This document shows, one piece after another, positions 21,543 through 31,441 of a DNA stretch of 64,000 bases. The DNA is from Eutreptiella sp. 'Long Island Sound 2002' (lineage: Eukaryota > Euglenozoa > Euglenophyceae > Eutreptiales > Eutreptiaceae). The stretch is from assembly GCA_964036045.1 (NCBI GenBank), contig OZ038381.1:620001-684000 (forward strand), read 5' to 3'. Position numbers and translations under genes: made by a program. The notes under the pieces were generated by a model, which was not told where the DNA came from, made no database searches, and worked only from the letters and a program-made list of their open reading frames with translations. Numbering within the stretch: the first letter of the stretch is position 1; every line of letters starts with the position of its first letter.

Positions 21543-24411
21543 TGGTAGCAGAGGCTACCTGAATGTTGCTTCAGTGGCATCCTATCCACAGCCCGCTCCC
21601 CAGTACGGCCCCGTAGACCCCGCCGCTTCTGGAGAAGTAACGATCACACTGCCTTGGTGCTGTGCGAACGAGGCCTTGAGAGGAATGCCTTGCGCAAGTC
21701 CAAGCTGCCCAAGAAGGGCGCTCATCAGCAGCTGTGGGGACCCAGATTACCATAATCCTAGTCGAAACTGGCCATCGAGCAGCTGGAATCCGCCGGCCTA
21801 CGACGATGGCAACGCTCCGGTGGACCTTACGGAGCTGGCAGGTACCAACCTTCCTTACGGATGTCCAACATTTGAGACCACGGACGCCGATCTGAACGAC
21901 ATTGAGATGGGCGGTCCAGGTGAGGTACCTAGCTATAATCGACCAGCCTCTTGGGCACACTGGGGCGACCATTTGTCCCCAGAAGTGACCCGTAACCTTG
22001 GGGCCCTTGAGGCCCTTTGTTACTTAGCCTCGTCTAAGCTGATCGAACAAGAAAGAATCGCCTCTGATTTTTTAACGGAATATTTTTTCCTCCTTCAGAA
22101 CGAAATTAATACCAGGATGTGGTGGCGTTCTCAAGAAGATGACTCTTTTGCCATTTTTTTGCAGATCTGGGAGACAAGCCCCTTCCCGAAGGAGAAGGTC
22201 CGGGCACCTGTTCCCGGGCCCTCCGCCCCTCATCCCCCTGTTTCCATCCGCGACGATCTAGCCGCCGCGGTTGAGGAGGGAATTTTAGAGGCGGCCAGGC
22301 AGGCAAGCCTGGAAATCAAGGCTGAAGGAGCTCCCCAAGTGGACTCCTGGCTGCGGACCACCGAGATCAGCGGTCCGACAGCCTGCTCAGGCCCTTCAGG
22401 ACACGGCATGTACTGTCCTGCCGACTGCTCCTGCAGATTCCAGCGAGATACTGAGCTCCAATTGCTCAAAGATCAAATGCACCTCATCATTCAAACGCTG
22501 GGAATAAAAAATCTTTTCAAGACGCACATGCGGTCTGACGGCGCCTCATCGGTGGGACAAGCAACAGAGCCATCGGAGGAGGCGACAGAAATTTTTTCAA
22601 TTGCTCCTTCGGTGGACTCCAGGACCACCGATGCAAGGATCAGCAGGACCAAGCTAAAGGAAAGGGTTAAAATCTCTCGTTCTGAGAGTAGGACGGCGAA
22701 GGCTAGGACTGAGGCTCAGAATGCCAAGCGAACTGCCTCCCGTACTGGCCCTCCTGCTGCTGATTCCAATACCTTAGCCCAGCTGTTGCTCGCCCAGACC
22801 CTCGCCGGAGCTGGTGTGGCGAATGATGCCGCCAAGGTGTCTGCCATTACGGCCGGTGTTGGGCTGGATTCGCTTCTTAATCCTACTTCCTTGCGACTTC
22901 GTCAGGTTGCCAAGCAACCGAAGTATAATGGGAACCCCCGACGTTGGCCTCAGTTCCAACGGGAATTTAAACTGTGGGTTAAGACTCAAAAACTCCAAGA
23001 TGATCAGTTCCTGATGGCCCTCTTGGATTGCCTTGAGGGAGCGCCGGCCAACACTTGGCTCAGGACTTGGAGTGATCGCGAGGATACAAGTTCCCCCCTT
23101 ACCTTTGATGAGGTGTGGGAACAGTTGGAGGTACGTGGATCCCGGCTGCCAGAGGACCACTACCACCAAATGTTGAAGAATTTTCCTTCATTCTCGCGAT
23201 TAATCTTGCACGAAGTGCAAGACAAAAAACAGCGCTTCTGCAATTTAGTGGAAGAAGCTGAACATTCAGGCGAAAAATTTTCTAGTGCCGAGCTGAAAAG
23301 TCTGATTTTTGACAAGATCCCCTCAGAAACTGCCGCCACCCTTCGGAACAAAGAGTCCGAAGAAAAGGTCAAGACCTGGTGGGCGGAGGTGGAAGGCTTC
23401 GATGCCTCTGCCAACAGGTTTTCAGTCAGGGAGGCACTTCAAAAGTGCTCCCCCACGTCCTTCTCCAAGGTGAAATTCACTGAGGAGACGTGGAAAATCA
23501 AGTTTCATGAACACGAGGATCGGGACTTGTTTGTCCAAGTCCTCAACAGGGGAGTCAGCTTCCATGGCCATCGCCTGAAGGCCAAGAACTGGGTGTTTTC
23601 GTACACCCCGAAGGAACTCTGGGAGGAGGTTGAGCGGCTCGCCGACGCCGCCAATCAGAATTTCCATGAGGGTCTTGGGGGAAACAAGAATACCCAGCAA
23701 AACACCCAAAATGGGGCCCAAAAGGGCAACAAAAAGGTGAATGACACCCGGAATGTTCAGCAGCACTGTAGCATCTGCCTTCTTTTAGGTTCTACGAACC
23801 GAGCTAAGACGCATTCTACTGATAATCACCGATGGTCTCCTTACGATCACAAGGTGATTGGTGAAAATATCAGTAATTCGCAGAATTCAGACAGGAATGA
23901 CAGACAGGTGCATGGTGGAAAGGCTGGAAAAGGGAATCCGACCCCCTCCGTTGGAAACAAAAATCCTGGAGGCCCTGGCGGGTCCCAAGGCACAGGAAAT
24001 CGGACTCCATCCGGCTCCGGTGGGCAGCCGAACGGCCAGAAAAATCCAAATAGCAACGCCGGAGGCGGAAATCGAAATCCAGGCCAAACCCCTCAATCCG
24101 GTGCAAACAAGGGAAATGCTCTAGGATTCCAGGGTAAAGGTAAGGGAAATCCTTCGGGAACCCCTTCCTCTGGTAAGGGCAGAGGGCGTGGCGACGCCGG
24201 AGGTCCATCATCCGGCGGCCGTGGCCGTGGACGTGGAAAGGGCAACCATCGTGTGGATCAGGTCTCAGGTGCAGATCAGGTGTCCGATGCGGACCGAGAT
24301 TATGAATTCAATGCCTTGAATCCAGCAGATGATCCGCTCCAAGATGAGTGGGTCGACGAATCAGGGTGTGTCCACAATGTTAACGCAGCCACTGGAGGTC
24401 AGAACGCCTAG
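21379..24411 (+). CDS. gag: Gag polyprotein of element 1
   Basis: 1010 codons from an ATG within the 5' LTR. The frame runs through the primer binding site into the body of the element. A capsid-like region (about residues 500-700, from VAKQPKYNGNPRRWPQF onward) resembles the retrotransposon Gag capsid domain that assembles virus-like particles. A cysteine/histidine cluster near residues 797-820 (CSIC then spaced histidines) may be a zinc-binding knuckle variant. The C-terminal 200 residues are glycine/asparagine-rich, then RG-rich, fitting RNA binding. The frame ends at a TAG, and pol follows in the same frame. Unusually, about 55 N-terminal residues are LTR-encoded. Confidence 0.85.
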   Translation: MDLASVVAALASVGVRVSGSAPNSSVQVDSSRACPPGLAGPEPSGTIHDPGQHLHGSRGYLNVASVASYPQPAPQYGPVDPAASGEVTITLPWCCANEALRGMPCASPSCPRRALISSCGDPDYHNPSRNWPSSSWNPPAYDDGNAPVDLTELAGTNLPYGCPTFETTDADLNDIEMGGPGEVPSYNRPASWAHWGDHLSPEVTRNLGALEALCYLASSKLIEQERIASDFLTEYFFLLQNEINTRMWWRSQEDDSFAIFLQIWETSPFPKEKVRAPVPGPSAPHPPVSIRDDLAAAVEEGILEAARQASLEIKAEGAPQVDSWLRTTEISGPTACSGPSGHGMYCPADCSCRFQRDTELQLLKDQMHLIIQTLGIKNLFKTHMRSDGASSVGQATEPSEEATEIFSIAPSVDSRTTDARISRTKLKERVKISRSESRTAKARTEAQNAKRTASRTGPPAADSNTLAQLLLAQTLAGAGVANDAAKVSAITAGVGLDSLLNPTSLRLRQVAKQPKYNGNPRRWPQFQREFKLWVKTQKLQDDQFLMALLDCLEGAPANTWLRTWSDREDTSSPLTFDEVWEQLEVRGSRLPEDHYHQMLKNFPSFSRLILHEVQDKKQRFCNLVEEAEHSGEKFSSAELKSLIFDKIPSETAATLRNKESEEKVKTWWAEVEGFDASANRFSVREALQKCSPTSFSKVKFTEETWKIKFHEHEDRDLFVQVLNRGVSFHGHRLKAKNWVFSYTPKELWEEVERLADAANQNFHEGLGGNKNTQQNTQNGAQKGNKKVNDTRNVQQHCSICLLLGSTNRAKTHSTDNHRWSPYDHKVIGENISNSQNSDRNDRQVHGGKAGKGNPTPSVGNKNPGGPGGSQGTGNRTPSGSGGQPNGQKNPNSNAGGGNRNPGQTPQSGANKGNALGFQGKGKGNPSGTPSSGKGRGRGDAGGPSSGGRGRGRGKGNHRVDQVSGADQVSDADRDYEFNALNPADDPLQDEWVDESGCVHNVNAATGGQNA
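21543..21555 (+). other. Primer binding site of element 1
   Basis: tggtagcagaggc directly follows the 5' LTR and fits pairing with the 3' end of an initiator methionine tRNA. The gag frame reads through it. Confidence 0.8.
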
Positions 24412-24447
24412 GGGAGCCACGAAAATCGCCCCTCCCCAGGCGATTTC
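24409..24447 (+). promoter_or_regulatory. Putative UAG readthrough signal between gag and pol
   Basis: The gag stop TAG (24409-24411) is followed by G and by a hairpin with 8-bp arms at 24423-24430 and 24439-24446. The 8-nt loop (cctcccca) is C-rich, and ggggag at 24411-24416 can pair with ctcccc in the loop, allowing a pseudoknot or alternative stem. The frame after the TAG is open through to pol. A stop with a G after it and a structure a few bases downstream is the arrangement used for readthrough by gammaretrovirus-type gag-pol genes. Confidence 0.6.
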
Positions 24448-27400
24448 AGGCATGATCCCCAGATTCCTTCTCGACCACTACTTGATGTAGGGTCGCTTGT
24501 CTCCTCTCCCCTGGATCCGCCAGCGGATCCTTCTGTTGTAGTGGACGAGGTTGGTGTACAGTCCAAGCACAGGGCCCGTCAGTTTGTCACAAAGCTGTGG
24601 GTCTCTGATTGCAAGGGCAATTTCCACCTCGCCACTTGTTTGTGTGACAATGGATCGGAGGTAAATCTCCAATCCAATTCTTTTTTGCCTGACGACTGCG
24701 TGTTTGATTCGCCTCATCCCGTTACCCTCGAGGGAGTTTCTGGACATTCTCTCGCAGGTGGGCAACGCGGTTGTTATATATCAACTCATTTGGTCGCTCA
24801 AGACCTTTGGGAAGATGGCAATGTGGAGGAAGTTATCCTTAAGGATGACTACTTCTATCGTGCCGACATAAAGTATGACCTTTACTTGGGCCATCCTTGG
24901 CTTCGCAAGAACAGGGTGGCGCCCGTAGGTCATCGGCGTTGTTTTTTGCTGGAGTCAGGTCCCTTGGAGCGTCCTGAATTTCGTTTTTTGCACGCAGGGT
25001 TTAAAAGTGCAGAAGAATTTTTGAAGCAAAAGGTTACACCAAAGTTTGGCGAAGATGTCACCATTGCAGAGGTGAATGGGAGTGCCGATTACTCCCGAGA
25101 GTTAGAATGTCTTCGTAGGGACTCCCAGCCACGACGCCCTTCGCGCTGGCACTCTTCATCCTACAGAGTTATCGACAAATGGCGCGATACAATTTGTGAA
25201 TATTTTTATGAACACCATTCCTTTTGGCCACAGTATGATGCCTTTGCTAACCGCGAGAACAAGCGCTTTGACAAGCACTTTCGCGACGCTTGGACCCATA
25301 AATGGGACAAGAAGTTATGGATTAATCCTCCGTTTCACTTAATCCAGCAGGTCATCCACAAAATCAAGCAAGATAAAACCCAGGCGATTTTAGTTGTGCC
25401 CTTGTGGGACGACAAGCCTTGGTTTCAGGAATTGCAAGACATTTGTGTGGATTACATCGAACTTCCCAGGAAGATTAAGCTGTATGCCAGGGACGACACA
25501 GGTCCCCTGCCACAGCGGCCCTGGAGTTCGCTTGCATTCCTGGTGGATGGAAAGCTTTCTGACTCTGATTCTGCTGATTCTAGTACTGATTCCTGTGTTG
25601 GGTCTGAATCTGAGGTTGAGCGTGGTACTGATGATGAATCTATTTTTTCTGATTTTTGTCCGTCAGATGCCCAAGGTGATCCAACGTCAAATGGATCCGC
25701 CTCGTCTCCCTCTTCCCCAATACGATCTACATCCAAAAGAATCTACGGCGCACGGACGACAAAAAAATTTTCTTCGCGCCGCAAATTCAGAGTTTTTTAT
25801 GAAAAACCCCGTGTGGAAGCTTTCATAGATCCTTTCGAGGAGCTGGATCACGAAGAGAATCTCTGGAATGTCGACACTCGACCCACCTATCTTCAAGAGG
25901 CAGTTGATACGGACCTTTTTAGGGACATCCGTAAGAAGATTCTTCCTGCCAAGGCCGAAGAAATCGCCAAAGTTTTTTCGACAGTAATTCCTGGCGATCA
26001 GGTGGACACTGAGTTGTGTTCCAAGAAAAGAGACAAGATTTTTGAGGAACGGAAGGACACAACCCTTTCGGGGAAGTTGATCAAAAACCCCCGTGTCCGT
26101 GGGCAGTTCGGTGAAGCCTTCATCGAGCTTCGTGAAGGGTACAAGGCGAAGAAACAGCATCCTTATGAGAACCATGGACAGAAACATGAGATACTCAGAA
26201 AAAAAATTGAGAGAAATCTCAGGGAATTTGGTTGGCTTGAGGGTTGTATGACCAGCGAGTGGTGCTGTGCACCCTTCACAGTCCCGAAGCCGCAGCCTGC
26301 AGACCAGAACACTATTGATGGTTGGCGAATGGTTGTTGATTTTCGCAACCTCAACGCCGAAACCAAGGCGGATTCACACCCCCTGCCCCTCATTGAGGAG
26401 GAAATCGCCAAGAGGGCAAGAGGTCGTTTGTTTTCTGTGCTGGATCTCCGTCACGGCTTTCACCAAATGCCGTTGAGGAAGGACAGCCGACCTCTCACCT
26501 GTATGTGCACGCCATGTGGCCCAGTCCAGTGGACGGTCATGCCCATGGGCCTGAAGAACGCCCCTTCGTTTTTTCAAAGAATGATGGAGGATGTGCTTTT
26601 TACAGCTCATCCTGAGCTTCGTGCCTTCGTGAGTGTGTACATAGATGACATAATCATCGCGACAGAGGGGGAGGGACTGACCGAAGCCGAGCTGGTGGCC
26701 CTACATGAAAAGCAGCTGAACCAGGTTTTGGACATTCTTGATGCCAATCAGCTGATTTGTGGGCCAAAGAAGGGAAAACTATTTTTAAAATCAGTCGAAC
26801 TTTGTGGTTCTCTCCTTGAGAATGGCACCCGACGACCCAGTCCAGGGAAGCTCGTCGCTATTCAGAAGTGGAAGCGCCCTGAGACGATCACGGAATTGAG
26901 AGGATTCCTGGGTTGTTGCAATTTTTACCACACTTTTGTGCCGAATTATGCCAAATTTGCTGCCCCCCTCACTGAACTATTGAAGGTAGGGAGAGATGCG
27001 GGCAAGGCAGGTTCAAAGGTTCGTGTCAAGTGGACTGACGAGTGCGAGGAGGCCTTCCATCACTTGAAGGCGGCCCTCTGCGAAGTCGCCACGTTGCATG
27101 TGCCGAAATTTGACCGACCCTTCTACATAAGAACCGACGCTTCTAGGTACGCGATCGGAGCTGTCCTTGAACAGGTTGATGACGCCACAGGTGATCATTA
27201 CCCTCTTGCATTTTGGTCTCGGAAGCTAGCTCCACGCCAGATGCAATGGTCACCGCGTGAGCAAGAGACTTATGCTATAATCTGCGCTCTGAAGAAGTAC
27301 CAATCGTGGGTTGGCACCAATCGAGTCGAGGTCCTGACGGATAATCGATCTCTGGAGTATTGGGCCACCGAACACATTGATACTGTCGCGAGCCCAGCTG

Positions 27401-29595
27401 GTCGACGGGCCAGATGGCATGAATTTCTCAGTTTGTTTGACCTCCATGTGTCGTATTTGCCTGGAAAACACAACACGGTAGCGGATGCTCTGAGCCGATG
27501 GGCTTACCCCGCTTCAGAGGGGCTGCAAAGTACCAACATCCATGGTACGGAGCAGGACCGCCACGTCGTGATCGAGTGGGATCAAGAAGAAAAAAAGCTC
27601 ATCCGACGTGAATGCATGCAATGCGCTGTTCAACAGCATGCATTACCGTGTCATGACATCACGGCCTTCTCAGATCCGGCGCATGCTCATGAAATTATAA
27701 CCAAATCACTGAAAGTCGTGGAGAAAGTCACCGATCCCTCCTCAGGGAGTGTGAAACGGTTCGAGTATACCCGACCTGTAAGTGGATTTCGGTTGATTCA
27801 GGGCATTAAGCGTCGAGATCCGGCCAAAACTCCACCCCTGCCGAAAGATTCCCTTATCATCCGTGACTGGACGAATGATTATCTGCATGATTCCATGTTT
27901 AAAGAGGTCTTTGAGAATCTCAAATCCAAAGATGCTCACAAAGATGGAATTTATTCTGAGTATTCGTTGGATGGGGGGAAGCTGTGGATGGAGGGTAAAT
28001 TGTGCGTACCAGACGCCCTGGCCCCCCGAGTGTTAAACTGGTGGCACAAATGGGAGTCCCCCCACGCACATGGCCGTAGATTATGGTCGATGATTAAACA
28101 TAGGTTGTTCGGCTCAAGGCTATATACTCATTGTATGAAAGTAGCCGCCGGATGTGCCCAATGTGCTGTCTCGACGCCCTCCAGCGCGAAGAAGCACGGC
28201 CATCTGAGGCCACATCCTATTCCGGAGCGCCTGTTTAACAGAGTCACCAGTGATTTTTTCTATCTTGGTGAACTCGACGACGAAGAGTGCCATTGGACCA
28301 ACAAAAAGGGCAATGGAGTGCTCCTTATTCAGTGCCGTCATTCCGGCTACATTCAGGTGTTGCCTTGTAACATCGAGTCGATGACTGGCAAGGCTGCCGC
28401 CAAATGGTGCGCGCAGACCTGGATGGGAGGTTGGGACGTCCCATCCGAGGTGATTACGGACTCAGGTAAGGAGTACACCTCCGAATGGTGGAGAGAATTA
28501 TGTACCCGCCTTGGAATCCATCACCTCAGATGTGAAATCCACTCACATCGAGCGCTGCCAGGCGAAAGAGCCGGCCGCTCACTTATAAATATGCTTCGTA
28601 AGGAACTCGCCAGTGAGAAGGACTTCCATTGGCTTGAGATTCTTTTCGCCATGCTTCGCCGTTACCACAACACGCCTTTGTATCATGGCCTTTCTCCAAA
28701 TGAAATTGTCTTTGGACGAAAGAAGTGTTGGTGGAACATGCCGTTGAATAATCCTCGCCCTTGTAAAGATGCTTCGTTGTTTTTGGACGAAATCCAGCGA
28801 GCAGAAAAAACTGTCTCGAAATTAATCGATAAGCATCAAGCTGACTGGCTTTGGGTCCAGAATCAAGGCCGAAAAAACCCCCACAATTTTGAAGTCGATG
28901 ATCGAGTTTGGCTTCGAAAATCCGAAACCACCCTGGACGGAGATGATAAGCTTCTTCCCTTGTGGGAGGGGCCATTCGCTGTTACAGCGCGTCTAGGTGA
29001 GAACAGGTGGAGGATTCGTGTGGATGTCAGCAGGGAAATTGAAGTTTCGGGCGATCGCCTCAAGAGAGAGATCCCCTCCCCCAAGGATCGGGTTAAAGCC
29101 CTTTTTTGGACTTCGAAATTTTTGTCCGATCGGGTCATCGAAGGGGGGAAGTACGAACTCAAGAGGATTTTAGAAGCAAGACGTGACGAAAAGGGCGAAT
29201 GGGAATTTCTATGTGAGTGGAGGGGCTTTGATTCCAGTCATAACAACTGGGAACCAGCCCATTCTTTTGTCCATGGGTACACCAAGGGGTTCATCGACTT
29301 CCTCAAGAAGCACCCCGAAATTGGCGTACTCCCGACAGACTGTCTGTCGAAACCAGACAGACAGGTGGAGAGCGACGGAAAAAGACCTGTGGTGAATCGA
29401 GATCCAGCCTTTTACGGCCCTCAGCAGCCACATTCCAGGGCTGATCCGTCGATCCCCCCTCCTGCGGTCAGGCCAGCCCAGGAGCCAAATGAGGACCAAG
29501 CTTCGACTTCGGCCGCTGATTTGCAGCGCCCAAGCCGTACGAGGGCCCCACCAGACAGGTTGGTGGTCACATGTATTCGTGCTTGGCCGAATTGA
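24412..29595 (+). CDS. pol: Pol polyprotein of element 1
   Basis: About 1727 codons in frame with gag after its TAG. Domains in order are: an aspartic-protease-like site near 24640-24670 (CDNGSEVN, with Asn where DTG/DSG is usual); a methyltransferase-like module around 25190-25560 with YDAFANRENKRF and WINPPF; reverse transcriptase around 26270-26850 with the active site YIDD at 26638-26649; an RNase H start with TDAS at about 27136; an integrase HHCC finger near 28045-28170; and the integrase core with catalytic Asp near 28252 and 28459 and Glu near 28565. The C-terminal chromodomain (about 29150-29310, WEFLCEWRGF...NNWEP) probably targets integration to modified chromatin. No internal stop or frameshift was seen, so the element may be intact. 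It ends with TGA. Confidence 0.93.
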   Translation, partial: GSHENRPSPGDFRHDPQIPSRPLLDVGSLVSSPLDPPADPSVVVDEVGVQSKHRARQFVTKLWVSDCKGNFHLATCLCDNGSEVNLQSNSFLPDDCVFDSPHPVTLEGVSGHSLAGGQRGCYISTHLVAQDLWEDGNVEEVILKDDYFYRADIKYDLYLGHPWLRKNRVAPVGHRRCFLLESGPLERPEFRFLHAGFKSAEEFLKQKVTPKFGEDVTIAEVNGSADYSRELECLRRDSQPRRPSRWHSSSYRVIDKWRDTICEYFYEHHSFWPQYDAFANRENKRFDKHFRDAWTHKWDKKLWINPPFHLIQQVIHKIKQDKTQAILVVPLWDDKPWFQELQDICVDYIELPRKIKLYARDDTGPLPQRPWSSLAFLVDGKLSDSDSADSSTDSCVGSESEVERGTDDESIFSDFCPSDAQGDPTSNGSASSPSSPIRSTSKRIYGARTTKKFSSRRKFRVFYEKPRVEAFIDPFEELDHEENLWNVDTRPTYLQEAVDTDLFRDIRKKILPAKAEEIAKVFSTVIPGDQVDTELCSKKRDKIFEERKDTTLSGKLIKNPRVRGQFGEAFIELREGYKAKKQHPYENHGQKHEILRKKIERNLREFGWLEGCMTSEWCCAPFTVPKPQPADQNTIDGWRMVVDFRNLNAETKADSHPLPLIEEEIAKRARGRLFSVLDLRHGFHQMPLRKDSRPLTCMCTPCGPVQWTVMPMGLKNAPSFFQRMMEDVLFTAHPELRAFVSVYIDDIIIATEGEGLTEAELVALHEKQLNQVLDILDANQLICGPKKGKLFLKSVELCGSLLENGTRRPSPGKLVAIQKWKRPETITELRGFLGCCNFYHTFVPNYAKFAAPLTELLKVGRDAGKAGSKVRVKWTDECEEAFHHLKAALCEVATLHVPKFDRPFYIRTDASRYAIGAVLEQVDDATGDHYPLAFWSRKLAPRQMQWSPREQETYAIICALKKYQSWVGTNRVEVLTDNRSLEYWATEHIDTVASPAGRRARWHEFLSLFDLHVSYLPGKHNTVADALSRWAYPASEGLQSTNIHGTEQDRHVVIEWDQEEKKLIRRECMQCAVQQHALPCHDITAFSDPAHAHEIITKSLKVVEKVTDPSSGSVKRFEYTRPVSGFRLIQGIKRRDPAKTPPLPKDSLIIRDWTNDYLHDSMFKEVFENLKSKDAHKDGIYSEYSLDGGKLWMEGKLCVPDALAPRVLNWWHKWESPHAHGRRLWSMIKHRLFGSRLYTHCMKVAAGCAQCAVSTPSSAKKHGHLRPHPIPERLFNRVTSDFFYLGELDDEECHWTNKKGNGVLLIQCRHSGYIQVLPCNIESMTGKAAAKWCAQTWMGGWDVPSEVITDSGKEYTSEWWRELCTRLGIHHLRCEIHSHRALPGERAGRSLINMLRKELASEKDFHWLEILFAMLRRYHNTPLYHGLSPNEIVFGRKKCWWNMPLNNPRPCKDASLFLDEIQRAEKTVSKLIDKHQADWLWVQNQGRKNPHNFEVDDRVWLRKSETTLDGDDKLLPLWEGPFAVTARLGENRWRIRVDVSREIEVSGDRLKREIPSPKDRVKALFWTSKFLSDRVIEGGKYELKRILEARRDEKGEWEFLCEWRGFDSSHNNWEPAHSFVHGYTKGFIDFLKKHPEIGVLPTDCLSKPDRQVESDGKRPVVNRDPAFYGPQQPHSRADPSIPPPAVRPAQEPNEDQASTSAADLQRPSRTRAPPDRLVVTCIRAWPN

Positions 29596-31431
29596 GGGAG
29601 ACCTGTCGTGACTTGAGTCGCCGACGCCATAATCTGGGTAACAGTCGTCTAGTCCAGGGCGTCATGGCACTCGTCGCTAGGGCTCAAGGGTGTAGGTTCG
29701 AAACCCTTGCATGTCCAACTCCTACAAAAGCTCCAGCCTCGCCCCGTCGACCACTTATTCCAATGTGAGTGTTCTGACGACTTGAAAAAACCACATTCTG
29801 CTCAATCCACTGTTCATTCTTCCTGATTACGACATGATGTGGAGAACTGCGAATGTTTGATAATTTGACGTCAATCAACTTTTCTTTGGTCTCCGTTCGG
29901 CAGACAAGGCGTAGATACGCTGCCGAAAGCCACGGAGTGTGCTGCCGTGTCCAGAAAAAACCAAACTCAGGCTTAATTCAGGCAGATCCGGGGTAATCTT
30001 GTCTCTGTTGGTCTGTGCATCTTTGGAATTTGGCTACTCGTGCAGATGGAAGCAAATGTACATAGTAAAAACGCTGCGCAGCGACATTCACCCCTACAGG
30101 CACCCCCTGTAGTTCTGGAACTAGTCCAGGAACTCAGATCTTACCTTCATTTGCTGTGATGCTGAAGCCAAAGTCCAGATTCAGATCCAGATTCCTTGAA
30201 TTTACCTTGAATTTCTCAAGTTTGTCCATCATTCTGCGCAACAGTGCAAAACCCCGACGTCAATTGTTCAGACAACCTTCACATAGGAGCTCCAGGGACT
30301 TCTAACAGCGACCTCTCGGACCTCAGAGCTTCCGTAAGCTTCGGTGTATTTTTGGCACACGCCAATGTGAGCTCAATCCGACCTGAAACTGTCGAAAATG
30401 GTGAATCCAATTGTCTTGTGGGACTCAATCGAAAGATGGGCCTTGTCCAAGTCGATTGACACCGCCGCCACTGTAAATAAAGGACTATTCGGTGTCTCTC
30501 AGTTACATACTGTCAGTAAAGCGCCTTCAGCGAACCTTCGGCGCGTTACATGCCAAGGATCCAGGGCTATCATGTCCCATCATGATGCATCATCACATGA
30601 TCCACATTTTCATGGAATCTGTTGGATGCTCGCGAACCAACGTGCCGGAAAGCACAATTCAGCTGAATAAACGACAATATATATTAACTCTAGTCTAAAC
30701 GAAGGTGTTAGTAGTTTCAGTTCTAGACATTCCGCTTCATTTCACCTTCATCTTAGGGAATTTCCTCATTTTAGGACAGTTTAGGTTGATTTCCTTGTCA
30801 TCTCCTCTCATTCAACGAAGTTAGGCAAGTTAGGCGAAGTTAGTTCGTTGACGCTGACGTTTTTCTGTTCACTTAGGGCCTGCAGACTACATTTGTATTT
30901 GTTTTCCCTCTCTGTGATTGTTTCATCTCCTTCATCTCTGCTCAAATTGATTCTCAATCTTGCTGAATCTTGTGATCATCCACCAGATGCGCCAAATCTG
31001 AAGCACATGCTGCACTTCTCAGAACGAGAAAAGCGGGAGTAACACGATGTAGAGTACGTGGAGGACACCGTAGCGTGCCCGCGACAGCTAAACTGTGCCA
31101 GAGCGCCGAGATGTCACTCCATTTCTTGATTCTCCCACTCAATCCACCAATAATCTACCTCATTCTCAACCAGGGCATGGTTTGGTATTGATTCTCGATA
31201 CGTTTACATGCTTTTGAGCCCTTAACCTAATGTTTTACTGCCCGGAGGACTGTTCGTCACTCCTCATTCTGTCTCATTTCAGGTTCATCCATCCTGATTC
31301 AGTGCCAATTCAGCCCAAATCAGGTCAGATCAAGCAGATTTCGCCCCATCGAGGCTACATTTCTATTTTTTTCTGGGACTTACCCGCACTACGTTCTTCG
31401 TTGACGTAGCGACACACCCCAGTGTGTTTTT
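29596..31431 (+). other. 3' untranslated region of element 1
   Basis: 1.8 kb with no long frame. A tRNA-like B box (ggttcgaaacc, 29695-29705) with an A-box-like word upstream (about 29648-29660) lies near its start. The rest shows nothing recognisable. Confidence 0.6.
29630..29725 (+). other. tRNA-like module
   Basis: A B box (ggttcgaaacc) follows an A-box-like stretch (gtctagtccagggcg) by about 45 bp. The acceptor stem is not convincing. It may be a tRNA pseudogene or a SINE remnant carried in element 1. Confidence 0.3.
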
Positions 31432-31441
31432 GGAGGGGCAG
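31432..31441 (+). other. Polypurine tract of element 1
   Basis: ggaggggcag lies directly before the 3' LTR and is the expected primer for plus-strand synthesis. Confidence 0.8.
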
